DNA from: Nephrocerus scutellatus
Lineage: Eukaryota > Arthropoda > Insecta > Diptera > Pipunculidae
DNA length: 64,000 nucleotides
Assembly: GCA_947095585.1 (NCBI GenBank)
Contig: OX352761.1
Span: forward strand, 137,422,277 to 137,486,276
Direction of reading: 5' to 3'
The translations under genes were made by a program, and so were the position numbers. Shown piece after piece: positions 44,179 through 55,340 of the stretch (its first letter is position 1; each line of letters begins with the position of its first letter). Below the pieces are notes generated by a model, which saw only the letters and a program-made list of their open reading frames with translations, was not told where the DNA came from and searched no databases.

Positions 44179-46394
44179 ATTATATACTAAGCAAACGACG
44201 AAGACATAACATCAATATCAACCCGAGACTTTACATCTCACCAAAGAGTACATCTAACCAAAGATTATCACTATACTCTTTGATCTAACATAAAACCTAA
44301 GACCTAGGCCATTATAAAATTAAGCATACAACGCTGGAGAAAGGTATCATCGTGTTATATGAAGGTTTCCGAAATTTTCTTATCGTGTTAGAGCAAAACC
44401 GTTTTGTAGGAGGGTAACCTTTATTGCATCAAGATTTAATAGAAGCCATAAAGAGATTGAAAGTCACTTTTCTCTGATTGCATGATTCTTGCAGTAATCG
44501 TTTCCATGATCACAACCATTCCACCTTTTTGTTGCATTAGAGATCGACTAATTCGAAGGGTTTTTTATTTCCGGTGGGAGAAAGAGTTTTCCATTTGTGT
44601 GGCAGCATCAAAAAGCAGATTTCCACTTCCGTAATTAAAACATTAGCACCCTGAATACCCGAAGAATCCACAGTGTACGGAAATTGCAGATGTTGATTTT
44701 AGTTGAGTCTTATGCTGTAGCATACCGAGATACTTCTGTGGAAATCTTCTAAATATCTAGTGCAACGGTAACATATGTACAGTTTTATCTACGAGTATTT
44801 AAAGGAAAAAAAAACGAATAAAAAACAGTGCTCTCCTCGGCTGTGGTTGTACATCCTTATGTTTCCTCCTCTGTCAAGTCGTTTCGTATCTATCAGATTA
44901 AAGTCATGTACCGTAGGGAAAATTAGATATTAGAAACCAGCAGCGCCCATCAAAACCAGAACCATCAGGAAGGCTTCGTCGACGCATCCGCAAACCGGTT
45001 GGCCGCTGGGACGCCGGATAGCCATTTGTGTGTTTATAGCAATTTGATGATTACATTCGAGCTCGAGAGTCTAGCAGTAAGTGACTTGAGTCAGTTAACA
45101 ACAATTGACTTTAGTAATTTCGTTTTGTGTGTAATGCTGTGTCTTGTTGTGTTGCATTTTTAATAATAGACTAGATCGTCCGTCTGTCTGTCCGTTCGAC
45201 CGCGATTTTGTTGTCCAACCGCACTCTTTCTAGCGGTTATTACTTGTAGTAGCATATTGCAAGAGGAGCTTGCTGTTTACTCTTGTTCGTATTTAGGTGT
45301 CGAACGGGGATGCTGCTTCCTTCTGTGGCAATCAGCCACCTGCCTTGTTGTTGCAATTCAGAAGCTCCACAAGAAAATTGCTAAATGCTGCCTGATTGTG
45401 ATTGCTTTGTTATAAAACATTAGAATCACTTATTGTTCGCCGAGCAGGAATTCCTACTGACAACGGAACAACCAGCTCGAAACCGGGAACTGGTGGATGG
45501 CTGCAATTCACATCACAGTGATGTGTGACCAATTCGAAATGATACACTAGATCTTGATGCTTTGCTTAATGCTGCAAGCAGTTGTCAGTAACATAAATAC
45601 TCCCAAACCAATACTACAAAATGCAATGCGGAATTATTGAACGGAAATAATCGGCCCAGCGGGAAGATTAGTTTAGAGCAGGCGCTCGCTTGGAATCCCC
45701 CGTTTTCAGCTGGACAATTTTCCCAAGTTGATTGGTTGAATTCTTTTTCCAACTCTTTATTTTCTGTTTGCTTTAAAAATGCTTCCAAACTGGAAACTGG
45801 AGATACGATAATGATCGCATTTTCGATGCTGGCTCTGTTCTGTGTGTTGCAATCTTAATTTGCGCATAACACTACACAAGATGCCATGATAATGATACGC
45901 AGGTGCAGATGGTAGTAGAATGTATTTTCTTCCGGGAGTCTGAATCCTGTTTTATTGCTGTAAAATATTAGGCTTTGCATAGCAATGCAAAAAAAAAATA
46001 ATAAATAAAAGTTGTGTGTGTGTGAACGATAAACGAATTATCTGAATTACCTACGATAACTTGTAGATCTTGTGTAGCTGTCTGCAAGGCGACTACCATT
46101 GAACGTCTTTTGTAATTAAGTTTACCATAAACTGTAATTGGAAATTGCAGAGCTTAGTTGTAATGTGGCGATTGTTCAATCAAGTTAGATGGTAATCACT
46201 TGTGGTGTGAAGGATAAAGCCGTCTACTGAACTATTTTTATTCAAATTAAACTTTAACTCAATCCCTTTGTGAAAACGCCTTTCTAGGTATGCCAATGTA
46301 TATATATTTTTCTTATGTAAAATAGCTTGCCATTAGTCGATCAATGATGGAAGCAACACAATAAGAATGGGCGTCTCCCAATTGTTTTTTTTAT
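44179..46394. other. Non-coding stretch
   Basis: No gene is supported. Short CTGT/CCGT tetranucleotide runs lie near 45177-45200. The frames at 45585-45858 overlap on both strands. Confidence 0.5.
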
Positions 46395-46639
46395 TTATTT
46401 TATATTTAAACTTATTGCCAAGGGAATACTCCCTGAATGACTTTCGCCACGGCAATAAGGTGCGCCTAGCCCTTTATTATAATTAAGAATTAATGCGGAG
46501 AAATGTGATTTACAATATATCACATTCCTCACGTTTATAGCCGGTTTCAAATTATTTTCTCGGAATTTTCCCTGATTCAGTGAAAAAGCAATACGAATCA
46601 CGAAACTAAAACGACGCGGGTCCAAATGCTTTAATGAAT

Positions 46640-47118
46640 GGATCATGGTCAAGGAAAACTACAAAAAACCTTGACCAAGAAAATATTACAAAAAAATGAA
46701 ATACTTGGAACTATTTCCTTTAATCCCCGGATTGATTCGTCTAGTGTATCCTCAAACTTTCTTATATAAGACGCTTTTGGCTGCAAGATGTTTTGCTTCT
46801 CCATGTACGCCTTGACAAAGGCGTTGACCGTGTGTCGCTTTCGATCGAACCTTTGCATCAGCTTCTGAAATGCCTGAAAATAGCTGGCATCCGTTACTGG
46901 TAAGTGCCGAATGAGTGATGCCGGTTCCCTTTCAACGATCCCATCAGGTAGTGGAACTTTTGTGCTCCTGTTAAGTTGACTCGATCGTGAATAGTTGCAG
47001 TGTAGATATCAACAAAGGACTGCCACTTAATGTAACTACCATCGAATATAGGAATGTTGATTTTTGGCAATCGTGCTTCTATGGAATAGTGCTGTGATAC
47101 ATTCATGGTGATGTCCAT
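46640..47118 (-). pseudogene. BEL/Pao retrotransposon gag fragment
   Basis: The minus strand begins near 47060 with LPKINIPIFDGSYIKWQSFV, then DIYTATIHDRVNLTGAQKFH. After a one-base frameshift come EREPASLIRHLPVTDASYF, FQKLMQRFDRKRHTVNAFVK and ASYIRKFEDTLDESIRGLKE. This is the BEL/Pao Gag-like region (usual LPKLxLPxFxGxxxxWxxFxDxF, then LIxxLPVTxxNYxxAxxxLxxRF). Only about 150 codons are present; protease, reverse transcriptase and integrase are absent. The sequence just upstream is a TA-rich run (47128-47142). Downstream (46395-46640) I see no further retroviral-type domain and no convincing LTR. Confidence 0.9.
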
Positions 47119-47142
47119 GGCTAGTATATAATATATATATAT

Positions 47143-47235
47143 AATGAGCCAAATCGGTCCAGCCGTTTGGCCGTGAAAAGGTAACAGACAGATAGAGTTA
47201 CTGTCACATTTATAATATTAGTATGGATAGTATGG
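47143..47235 (+). repeat. Putative LINE/SINE 3' end with ATTAGTATGGATA tail
   Basis: CCAGCCGTTTGGCCGTGAAA, AGGTAACAGACAGATAGAGT and ATTTATAATATTAGTATGG, followed by a partly duplicated ATAGTATGGAT. Endings of this form (TTATAATATTAGTATGGAT) are widespread in insect retroposon tails. This assignment is from memory of the motif and is tentative. Confidence 0.45.
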
Positions 47236-48900
47236 ATAAATTCTCTTCTTTATATATTAAGAAAATAGATAGTTAGATCTATAGATTATGTACAGATTAA
47301 TAGAGTTAAGCCAACAGTCCATAAAGTTTTCATTAACCTTCCCATTTTCCCCTCATATGTTTCTCTTTGTTCATTTTTATCTACAAAAGAGCTCCAAAAA
47401 TTGTTTATTCTTTCGGACAGCGTTTGATGTTTTCAAATTAGCGCCTTTTCCCATTTTGTCTTCTACATTCGTTGAACCGCTTGCGATTATCAACGTACAA
47501 TGAACAACGTACAACGAACCAAATGTGTATACATAGTTAGTATTACAGTTTCGTTTTTGTTCTTCGAAATTATTCAGGTTTTTTTGTATCTGACGGCCAG
47601 TGATACCTTTCTCGTTCCGTTTGGAGTGCTTTTTGCTTGGCAAGTAAGACCAAGATCTTATATACCAACAGGTGGGATTTTATAATGAAGTTCCCTGAAA
47701 ATCACGGACTACAGTTTGCTTTCCTAGTATTAAGCAATCCTGCGCGTATTCCTGGTTTTTCTATATTATATTTCAATTTTATGCCCTACTTAAAGAGAAC
47801 TGGTAGGACTGATGTTGAATCATCTGTTCGTCCAACTTATATAACTTTCCACGAACACAAACTAGTACCAATTAATGCTGTTTCAATACAGCAGTCCATA
47901 TTCGCTTGTAATTTTTTTTCAAAAATATTAAATGCAGTATAAGTTTCTCAAGTTATCCATTCAAAATTCACTAACGATTATTCCCCATTACCCTAAAACC
48001 CATTTTTGCTATTATATTTAATGGCACTCATTTGGAGATAATTTAAAAAACGTTTTCCTTCTTTTGAATTCGTTAAGAAAGTCTAAAATTCTCTTTCGTC
48101 CGATAGTTTAACTCGAATGGTTCAAGAACTATAACGAAATATTAAAGCTGAGTACTTATTGCTTTTCCTGCGTGCTTATCCTGTACGTCCTACTTACACA
48201 CTTTAGCATTCGATGCATTCATTTACAGTCTTTTAATAATTTAACTGCACTTAATGTTAAAAGATGCTTTTGATTTGGAAAATTCATCTTAAATCATCTG
48301 TGCCCTCCCAACTAGCCATCAAATTTGTTTATGTTACGAAAAAGTTATTATAATCTTTTAATTGGATTCCTCGCGCGTTAATTTCTTCACTTATGGTAGT
48401 GGACATTTTAAAAAGTTGAATTGTCTTATCGGCCAACAGCATTAACATCTATAACGGTTGACCACAGGCATTTTAAGCACAATCTTGCACACAAAACACG
48501 ATAAAGATGCGATAACTAAGCAGTCATATCAGAGATAATCGCTAAATAGTGGTAACATAGATATAGAAAAGTCGCAGCTAAATCTGGTTTATGCCAAGTT
48601 AGGACAGAACCAGCACTATATATACTATATACTACCCATACCCATCTAACTGGCCTTTCGGCTTAAATTAAGTATATTCTGGCTATAAAATGGCGAGTGA
48701 AAAAAAAACGGAAATAAAACGATAAATACATTCATATGTTCATTAATGCGGCGGCGCAAGCGGTAAAATATACCAAATTTGTAGTTTTTCTATTGCACAA
48801 CATGGCACATACCATAGGTACGAATATGTAGGTATGAACGAAGACGAAAACGATCGAATGGGCGAACGCGCAATCGACGGACCATGGACGATGATCATGG

Positions 48901-48922
48901 TGATGATGATGATGATGATGAT
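48901..48922 (+). repeat. (TGA)n microsatellite
   Basis: Seven TGA units. Confidence 0.9.
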
Positions 48923-49817
48923 AATGGCCAGAATAATAAGCCCAACGAACGGCTGCATCTGGAGCTTCAGATCCAGTAGTAGCCAGTCAAAGTCACATAG
49001 GCGAAAAATTTAATTTGTCAGTCAGAGTCGGTTTGGTACGCGTTCGAGATGAATTGTGACCGCTGGCTGCACAAGAAGTACTGTTGCACTCACTGCCTGG
49101 TGCTGGTGCAGTGCTGCTGCTCCATCTTAACTGCACATGTTAACTGTTTTTTTGAGCTGCATTCAACGTGTTCAGTACTGTCTGTCCGTCGCGTCGGTCC
49201 GGCCGTTCGTTCGTCTGACCGTTTGTCCGTTCGACGAATGGCAATGGGATAAGTAAGATAAGTTTAAAGATGCGTGTGCGCCGTTATGGTTTCTCTTACC
49301 AATGCAGTGTAAGCCAGCGCGCGCCGTCGAGTCAGCAGCTCGCCTTTGGCCGGCGCAATTGATTTCAGCTGTGAAGTTGTGCACCGGCTCCACTGTTTGT
49401 ACAAGTAACAACAAGACGAGTAAGATACACTATCATCCATCTATCTTGGCAGTTGCATGTTACAAGCGCAGCGCAGAGCGCATCCAATCCACTCGCCAAT
49501 CTGTGCGAGCGCGCAACCAACAGACAAACAAACAGACAGACAGAGAATGAAGATTAACTAGGCAAAATGTCAGAAGTACATACTTGTAGTTGTCTATTCT
49601 AGCCGCTCGACGATCGACGCTCGAGGATGGTTTCCCTGAGATCCATGATGCGCCTACTGCCTTGTCCATTGATCTGTCCGATATTGTACACCAGAAAGAT
49701 ACTTTATTTCTACCGAGAGCAGCTAATCCTCATAGCATAGACGATTAAGAGTATATGCCAATTCCGATTCATGGCGGGTAAATGCCGCTAGACACTCGCG
49801 TGGCATCCACTAAGCGT

Positions 49818-49836
49818 TATAATAATAATAATAATT
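49818..49836 (+). repeat. (TAA)n microsatellite
   Basis: About six units. Confidence 0.85.
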
Positions 49837-49894
49837 TTTCGACAAATTAAATTACGATTATCCGCGATAATATGTAAGTGGCTATCTGCGATTT

Positions 49895-49909
49895 TGTGTG
49901 TGTGTGTGT
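49895..49909 (+). repeat. (GT)n microsatellite
   Basis: Seven GT units. Confidence 0.85.
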
Positions 49910-50654
49910 TTCTTGCATGCGGTGTATGTGGCTGCAATTTAACCGATGCCCATTCCCTGTTAAATGTTGAGCAACGATCGACCGAAAGCAATGAATTGTT
50001 TTCTCCGTTAGCTTATTGTTTTTTTGCCGTTGGTCCACCATTTGCAGTTCGCAGTTAAATTGTTGCCGATTTGTATTGATGCGCTAATGTATCTAGATAA
50101 TAGTGATTTCGATTTGCACAAACATATGCGTTTCTTTTAGTTTAACATTAACAGATAAAATCACTAGAGAGAAAAATCATAAAACATAATTAAGAAACGT
50201 GAGCACTTGCTATTAAGGTTGATACCTTTTTTTTTTTTAATAATTCAGACTTTGCAAGCAAATAAATATACAAAAATACAGTAAATTATTTAATGAATTA
50301 AATATTTTTTGGAAACCTCTTCTTTATACTAATTATCTATGTCCCTCACGCTAAAGTGGCTCCTAAACTGTGATGAAATATTTATTATCAGCATACCAAT
50401 TCAGTGGTTTAAAATTTTTACCAAAGACACAAACCATAATTGTAGCAATACTTTTAAATAAAAGTGAGAAATATTTTAATTGTAAGACAATTGACATTAA
50501 ATTGAATAACACAATCATAGGGGCCATTTATTCATTTACTCGTTATTAAATATTGAACTAGCAATAGCCAGGAAAAAATTGTTTTAATAAATTGAATTCT
50601 ACTATATAAAAATTCTGGATAAATGATATAAAAATAAGATTTGAAAAAAATATC

Positions 50655-51445
50655 TGGGAAGCCACCTGTCCGACCCTTGTGGTGATGGTGACCCGTTAAA
50701 CCAGGTTAGGTTAGGTTTGGGTGGCTTAGTCTCACTTCGACCACTGATGGTCCATTGTGATACCACATCGATCGAGCGATTTTTCACCATACTCGAATGA
50801 AGCGAAGAGGACTTCTAATGCCAGTATTTGACAAATCATTTAGGTCATTGTAAAAGAAGGCATCCAGATAAAGCTTACGTTTTAGAGAAAGAAATGCGCA
50901 TGTGCAGAAAAGGTTTGATGGTCTCTTCCTCCAGATTCTGCAGAAGTCATTGGAAAATACACAAAGCCTTGCTGCATGCTTTCCTATGAGACAGTGCCCA
51001 GTTATGGCACCAAGTGTGGAGCGTTTCGGGTCCAGCCTAGGGTTTTGTCGCTACCTAACCTAATGTTAGTTTTCTCAATACCATCCAGCTTTAGCTTTAG
51101 GTAAAAGGGACAGTGTAGTTCCATGTTTGGCGAGATCATCAGTCCTACAGTTCCTTAGAACGTCTCTATGCCAGCACAGGTGAATGTTGAATTGCTCCGC
51201 TACCTCTTTGGGAGATAGAGGCTACAATAGAGTTCGTTGAGACTGATTCTAGAGATTTCAGAGCAGTTGGCTATCCGAGATAATTCGGATATAACATTTC
51301 TGTTAAGCCAAGACAGCACTTTTATTATCGACATGATTTCTGCTTGGAAAACACTGCAGTGATTGGGAAAAGACGGAAGAAACCTCCACCTACCCCAACA
51401 TCAGTTTCAGATCAGTTCAGATAGCTGTGCTATTCGCTGTATTTG
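50655..51445 (-). pseudogene. R1/I-type LINE, RNase H and C-terminal region
   Basis: The minus strand gives PNHCSVFQAEIMSIIKVLSW (RNase H core with the catalytic E of FQAE), LNRNVISELSRIANCSEIS, TCAGIE and NMELHCPFYLKLKLDGIEKT. A decayed zinc-knuckle region follows, then NDLSNTGIRSPLRFIRVW (usual LxxLSxxxPxxLLxFIxxT). The 3' UTR contains TATCACAATGGACCATCAGT and a CCTAACCTAACC motif. Several stops and frameshifts show decay. Reverse transcriptase is missing, so the copy is 5'-truncated. The 3' UTR is related to the fragment at 11.95 kb. Confidence 0.8.
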
Positions 51446-51685
51446 TCTGCTCAAGATGTCGAGTAGTGTTAGATTAAAAAACCACAAGAGAAGTGAAACC
51501 TCGTTTTACTTATAAAAGCTATAAAAGGTAACCAAAAGAAAAGTGAAACCTCGTTTTACTTATAAAAGAACAAAAGCGTTGGACGGGCTGGGTTATACAA
51601 ATTAACTAAGGGTCTTCTTGATATCTTGCAGCGGAATATCCTACTGACGAGCTGTCAAAATTTCAAGCAAATCGTTCATAAAACG
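51446..51685. other. Short non-coding stretch with a duplicated segment
   Basis: GAAGTGAAACCTCGTTTTAC at 51491 and AAAGTGAAACCTCGTTTTAC at 51539 are a local duplication (period about 48). Both continue TTATAAAAG. Confidence 0.7.
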
Positions 51686-51850
51686 TTAGTGGTTAGTGCG
51701 TTGGACTTCTGAGCAGGTGGCTCGAGGTTTGAATCCAAAAAAAAAAACACCAAGTGATTTTAACGGCCTCACAATTCGCGAATGACTGACAAACTTTGAT
51801 CGAGTGGCCCTTATAATCTTTATCTCATATGTTCATGAAAATCAAGCGAA
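51686..51850 (+). mobile_element. tRNA-derived SINE, diverged copy
   Basis: Begins TTAGTGGTTAGTGCGTTGGA and contains CTTCTGAGCAGGTGGCTCG, with a degenerate B box GGTTTGAATCC at 51726-51736. The body follows (GGCCTCACAATTCGCGAATG, ACTGACAAACTTTGATCGAG), matching the order seen at 28.55 kb. The last third and the ATT tail are lost. Confidence 0.65.
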
Positions 51851-54700
51851 GCGCTCTCGCATTGCTAGCTCTAAACGCCATCAACAGGTAAACTTAATTA
51901 TTTTTATTTTATTCTTTTTTTACACCTACAAAAAATTCCTTTTCAACTAAAAGCACATTGACATAATGGACCAAAGTTATAATTGTTTGACATTTATAAA
52001 AAGAGCTGAAATCTCGAATGAATGTTGTAAGAAGTCATACCCTAATATGTTAATCTATTTCATTATCAAAACAGTTTTGAAAGGAGGTGCATCACACTTA
52101 AAACTCGAATGACTTATAAATAAGGAATGAATAGATAAACTGGTTTACAGATGACAAGTAGAATTGTTTAAACATCTCTTATGGCTCCAACACCGATTAA
52201 TAGATGACACCCTCATATGCCAATACATTAAACGGCTAACTTGTTGATACTTCTCCTTCCTTATTGGAAGCCTCTATCACGTCTTCTTCGTAAAACAATT
52301 AATTCATGTCGTAAATTTACTTTGTAATAATTCATAAATGCAACCAGCGAGCAAGCAAGCGTATCCTAGAGCAAATCGTAACGGTAAATATCGTACATCC
52401 ATCCACACACAGCGGAAAATGAGCATGCAACCATCAGCGTAGTGAAATTCTATCATCACAGCAAGTGCAATTGTGGCGTGCAACTTTACCAATTCGATTA
52501 AAATCGCTCTAGATTATCTGCTCCCACCCACACCGCTCCATCTCTGGCTCTCCTCTTTTCGAGGACTTCACTTAGACGACTCCTCCAACGAGGATTAGTC
52601 GACGTTTCCTACTTCAGTTCTCCTCTTCGCCGTGCATTGTAATTTGATTTTTATTACTCTCAGATGATTGCATGTGTACTACAAGTGCAACAATAAAGCT
52701 GCTGTCAATAGCGTCCCTGCTGTTGGAAGAAGTATATATTATTACCAGGAGGTCATAAGCTGAGGCCCATCCTCACTCCGATCTAAAGAAATGGCTTGCA
52801 TGTTTCTTTTGAATGTTTTGCTTCTTTATTTGTGGTTGGTCCTCGTGGGAAACACTTGTTGTTGATTTGCTGGGAAAGCTCTTGACTTGACATCACATTC
52901 TTATTGTTTGTTGAACATAAAATATTTTGTAATCACATTATAAAACGCTCGTGGCTATAGTAAAGTGACGGGGTGGGACTTGCTTAATAAATGGAATAGG
53001 GTAAAATTTAACACTGCATGACTTAGTAGCGCAACCTTTGAATGTGATTGAGTAAGCTTATGATGAATTAATAGCAGAATACTTTAAAACCTTACATTTA
53101 CCTTTTCTACAGTGCCGTGCAAAAAATGTCAAATACACTCATCTTCCCGCACTATAACCGCATCATACCCACTTTAGGCAAGTAATTATTTCATAAACGA
53201 ATACGGACAAATGATGAACAACAGCAAAATTCCTTGCATTGTTTTCTCATCCTGAAACACCAACGACCCACTATGAACGTCTCTATAATGGACTTCCGGC
53301 AACTACTTCCTTGAAACTTAGACTTGTGTATTCGTTTTTTTTTTGTTCATGCTTAGGAATCTGGCCGACCTTGACCAAGAACTGGAGGGTAAGGATTTCT
53401 GCTCGAGTCGAGTCATGTCGTGTCACAATCCTGAGACCTGAACTTCGAGTCCAGAGTGACTTGGTATTTATATCCATGCGTGCAAGACTGCCAATTCAAT
53501 TTGCCCGCTGGCAACCCCATTATGGGAGATTTCCTTCATTCATTTCTCGGAAGTTTACTTGGATTTTCTTCTGGGATTTCTTAGTTTTGTTGTCTTCGTT
53601 TTTTGTTGATTTTGTCCGTATTTTCTCCCGGCAGATCCAACGATGTACAAGAGACCACATTATGCGATGAGATATGAAACTAATACTGGATGACATCAGA
53701 TGAGCCACTGGATAAGTGCATTTTGTGCGAATAACTTGAGTGGTCGGGTGGGTGTTCATTGGTTTGAACCATCAAGTGACCCAGAATATAAAGTGCGGGA
53801 CGTTTGAGTTTTCGTTGCATTGCGTGGATCTTTTTTTGTGTTTGGTTTTTTGCTTGCAGCATCCAAAGAAATTCCTTGTAAAGTGTTTTTTTGGCTTATT
53901 TAAATAGGATGTTTGGTATGGATGAAGTTAGCACTCAAAGGATTTACTTGAATATAAATTTTCATTAACAAATCTGTTATGATTTAAAAGCTAAGTAGGA
54001 CATTAAATTGTTCTGGGTTTATTTGGATGATGAAACACAGATAAGTCAAAAAAAAAAAAAACTAATTGTCCCTGTGAGAAATTTTCTCTTAATAATTATA
54101 TACAGTGTCCATCCAGTATAACTTTCCTCCTATATATAAGAAAAGCAATATTCGTAAGAATAAGTGGTTAAACGAAAATTGCTAGTCAGCAGTCGGGAGT
54201 AAAAAAGCAGCCCATTAGGACTAGCTTCGCCCTTCGGGCTCGCAATAAAATTAAACGTTATATTTGTCCACCATTGAATAACGTTTTAAAATAAACTTAT
54301 TAACATTAACATACCACTTTTTTCTATATCACATATTAAATTTACATTAAGCGTCAAGCCTAGTGAAGTTCTAGCCAATCAGCAGTCTATATTGTTATAA
54401 AGATTAACCTTAATTTTGTTAAAATGTTTCCGTATACGTTAGATAAGTTGTTTTTATGAAAGTTATCAAAGATAAACCAAATATTTATTATAAAAAATCA
54501 TAAAAAAGTGAAACAAACCTAATAAAACGCCACCCGATAATATTTCTGTAGACAGATATATGCGTTTGACCTAAATTCTAGCGATATGTGTTTATAGAAA
54601 TTTATTCTGCGATAAAGTTCTGCCTAAAATCCGGATATTTTGTATTCTTAGGACTTTTCTAAAAGTTTAGAATTGCTACCACAGACTAACAGACAGTCGT
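51851..54700. other. Non-coding stretch
   Basis: No gene is supported. It includes the longest open frame of the window (53239-53670 +, 143 codons), which has no domain I recognise and is overlapped by a minus-strand frame. A frame of that length is expected by chance in 64 kb. An A-run of 14 lies at 54048-54061. Confidence 0.45.
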
Positions 54701-54714
54701 CAGATAAGTTGTTT

Positions 54715-54900
54715 AAAAACCAACCCATCAAAATACATTTTTTTATAATCGGAGATTATTCGGTGTGCAAAGATTGAATAAAATCGGGTTAGTTTTACAG
54801 AAAATGATATGGGAGGGATATCCAATGTTTTCATCGGAGCTACACATGTGTGCAAAGTTTGAAGAAAATCGGGTTTTAGGAAATGGATACAAAAAACAAA
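54715..54900 (+). repeat. Copy of the ATCGGGTT subrepeat family
   Basis: GTGCAAAGATTGAATAAAATCGGGTTAG, split here as GATTGAATAAAATCGGGTT and TCGGAGCTACACATGTGTGC, followed by AAAGTTTGAAGAAAATCGGG. These match the ~123-bp units of the right arm at 39.4-39.8 kb. It has one and a half units and no inverted partner nearby. Confidence 0.75.
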
Positions 54901-54918
54901 CAAAAAGGATAAATATAT

Positions 54919-54996
54919 TGTAACGAAATTTAGACTTTCTAGAGAGTTCGTAATGGATTTTGCAAATAAAAACACAACACAAGTTCGTTAATTCAG
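54919..54996 (+). repeat. Partial copy of the 7.92-kb LTR-like repeat
   Basis: TGTAACGAAATTTAGACTTT, AGAGTTCGTAATGG and ACACAACACAAGTTCGTTAA match 7921-8003. The similarity starts at the same TGT and stops at about ATTCAG. Confidence 0.75.
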
Positions 54997-55084
54997 TATT
55001 TGGCTCCACCAATGACAGACAACTTCACTGTACCGCTACCAAGCATACAGAAAGTTAGCAGATCTATAAATCGAATTCTCGGTT

Positions 55085-55340
55085 TCTTATAACATCCCAA
55101 CGGAGCTGAATAATTTTGGAGGACCCGCATTACACCAGGCAATTCATGAACAAATAATGTAAGTATGGTATGAAAAAACGACGCCAGAAGACTGGATAGG
55201 AGGAATTTTGTGCACCAAAACATAAGAAAGGAGATATCTCAACGTGCACCAATTATCGTTGTATAACGTTGTGGAGTACCACGTAGATGATTTTCTTCCT
55301 TATCCTTCAAGACAGGATATTCCCATACGCTGAAGTCAGT
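55085..55340 (+). pseudogene. RTE-type LINE reverse transcriptase start
   Basis: The + frame gives IPTELNNFGGPALHQAIHEQ, then KTTPEDWIGGILC and, after a shift, a KKGDISTCTNYRCITLWSTT-like segment. This is the PAELIKxGGPALHQ...PEDW...CPIHKKGD..CxNYRxITLLSTxYK start of an RTE reverse transcriptase. It matches the copy at 23.92-24.13 kb. Stops interrupt it, and motif A onwards is absent. Confidence 0.8.

Larger units (their letters stand above)
47236..50650. other. Non-coding stretch
   Basis: No gene is supported. It contains microsatellites at 48901-48922, 49818-49836 and 49895-49909. The TCGT/CCGT-rich segment at 49185-49235 is low complexity. Confidence 0.5.

Noticed and set aside
46395..46652. 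BEL/Pao coding sequence continuing downstream of gag
   Set aside because: The minus-strand 85-codon frame has no recognisable Gag or protease motif.
50700..50722. Insect telomere repeat (TTAGG)n
   Set aside because: Only two GGTTA-type units are present, and they lie in a LINE 3' UTR.
54225..54245. Terminator-like hairpin GCCCTTCGGGC
   Set aside because: A four-base stem in a eukaryotic repeat-rich context is not evidence of a terminator.
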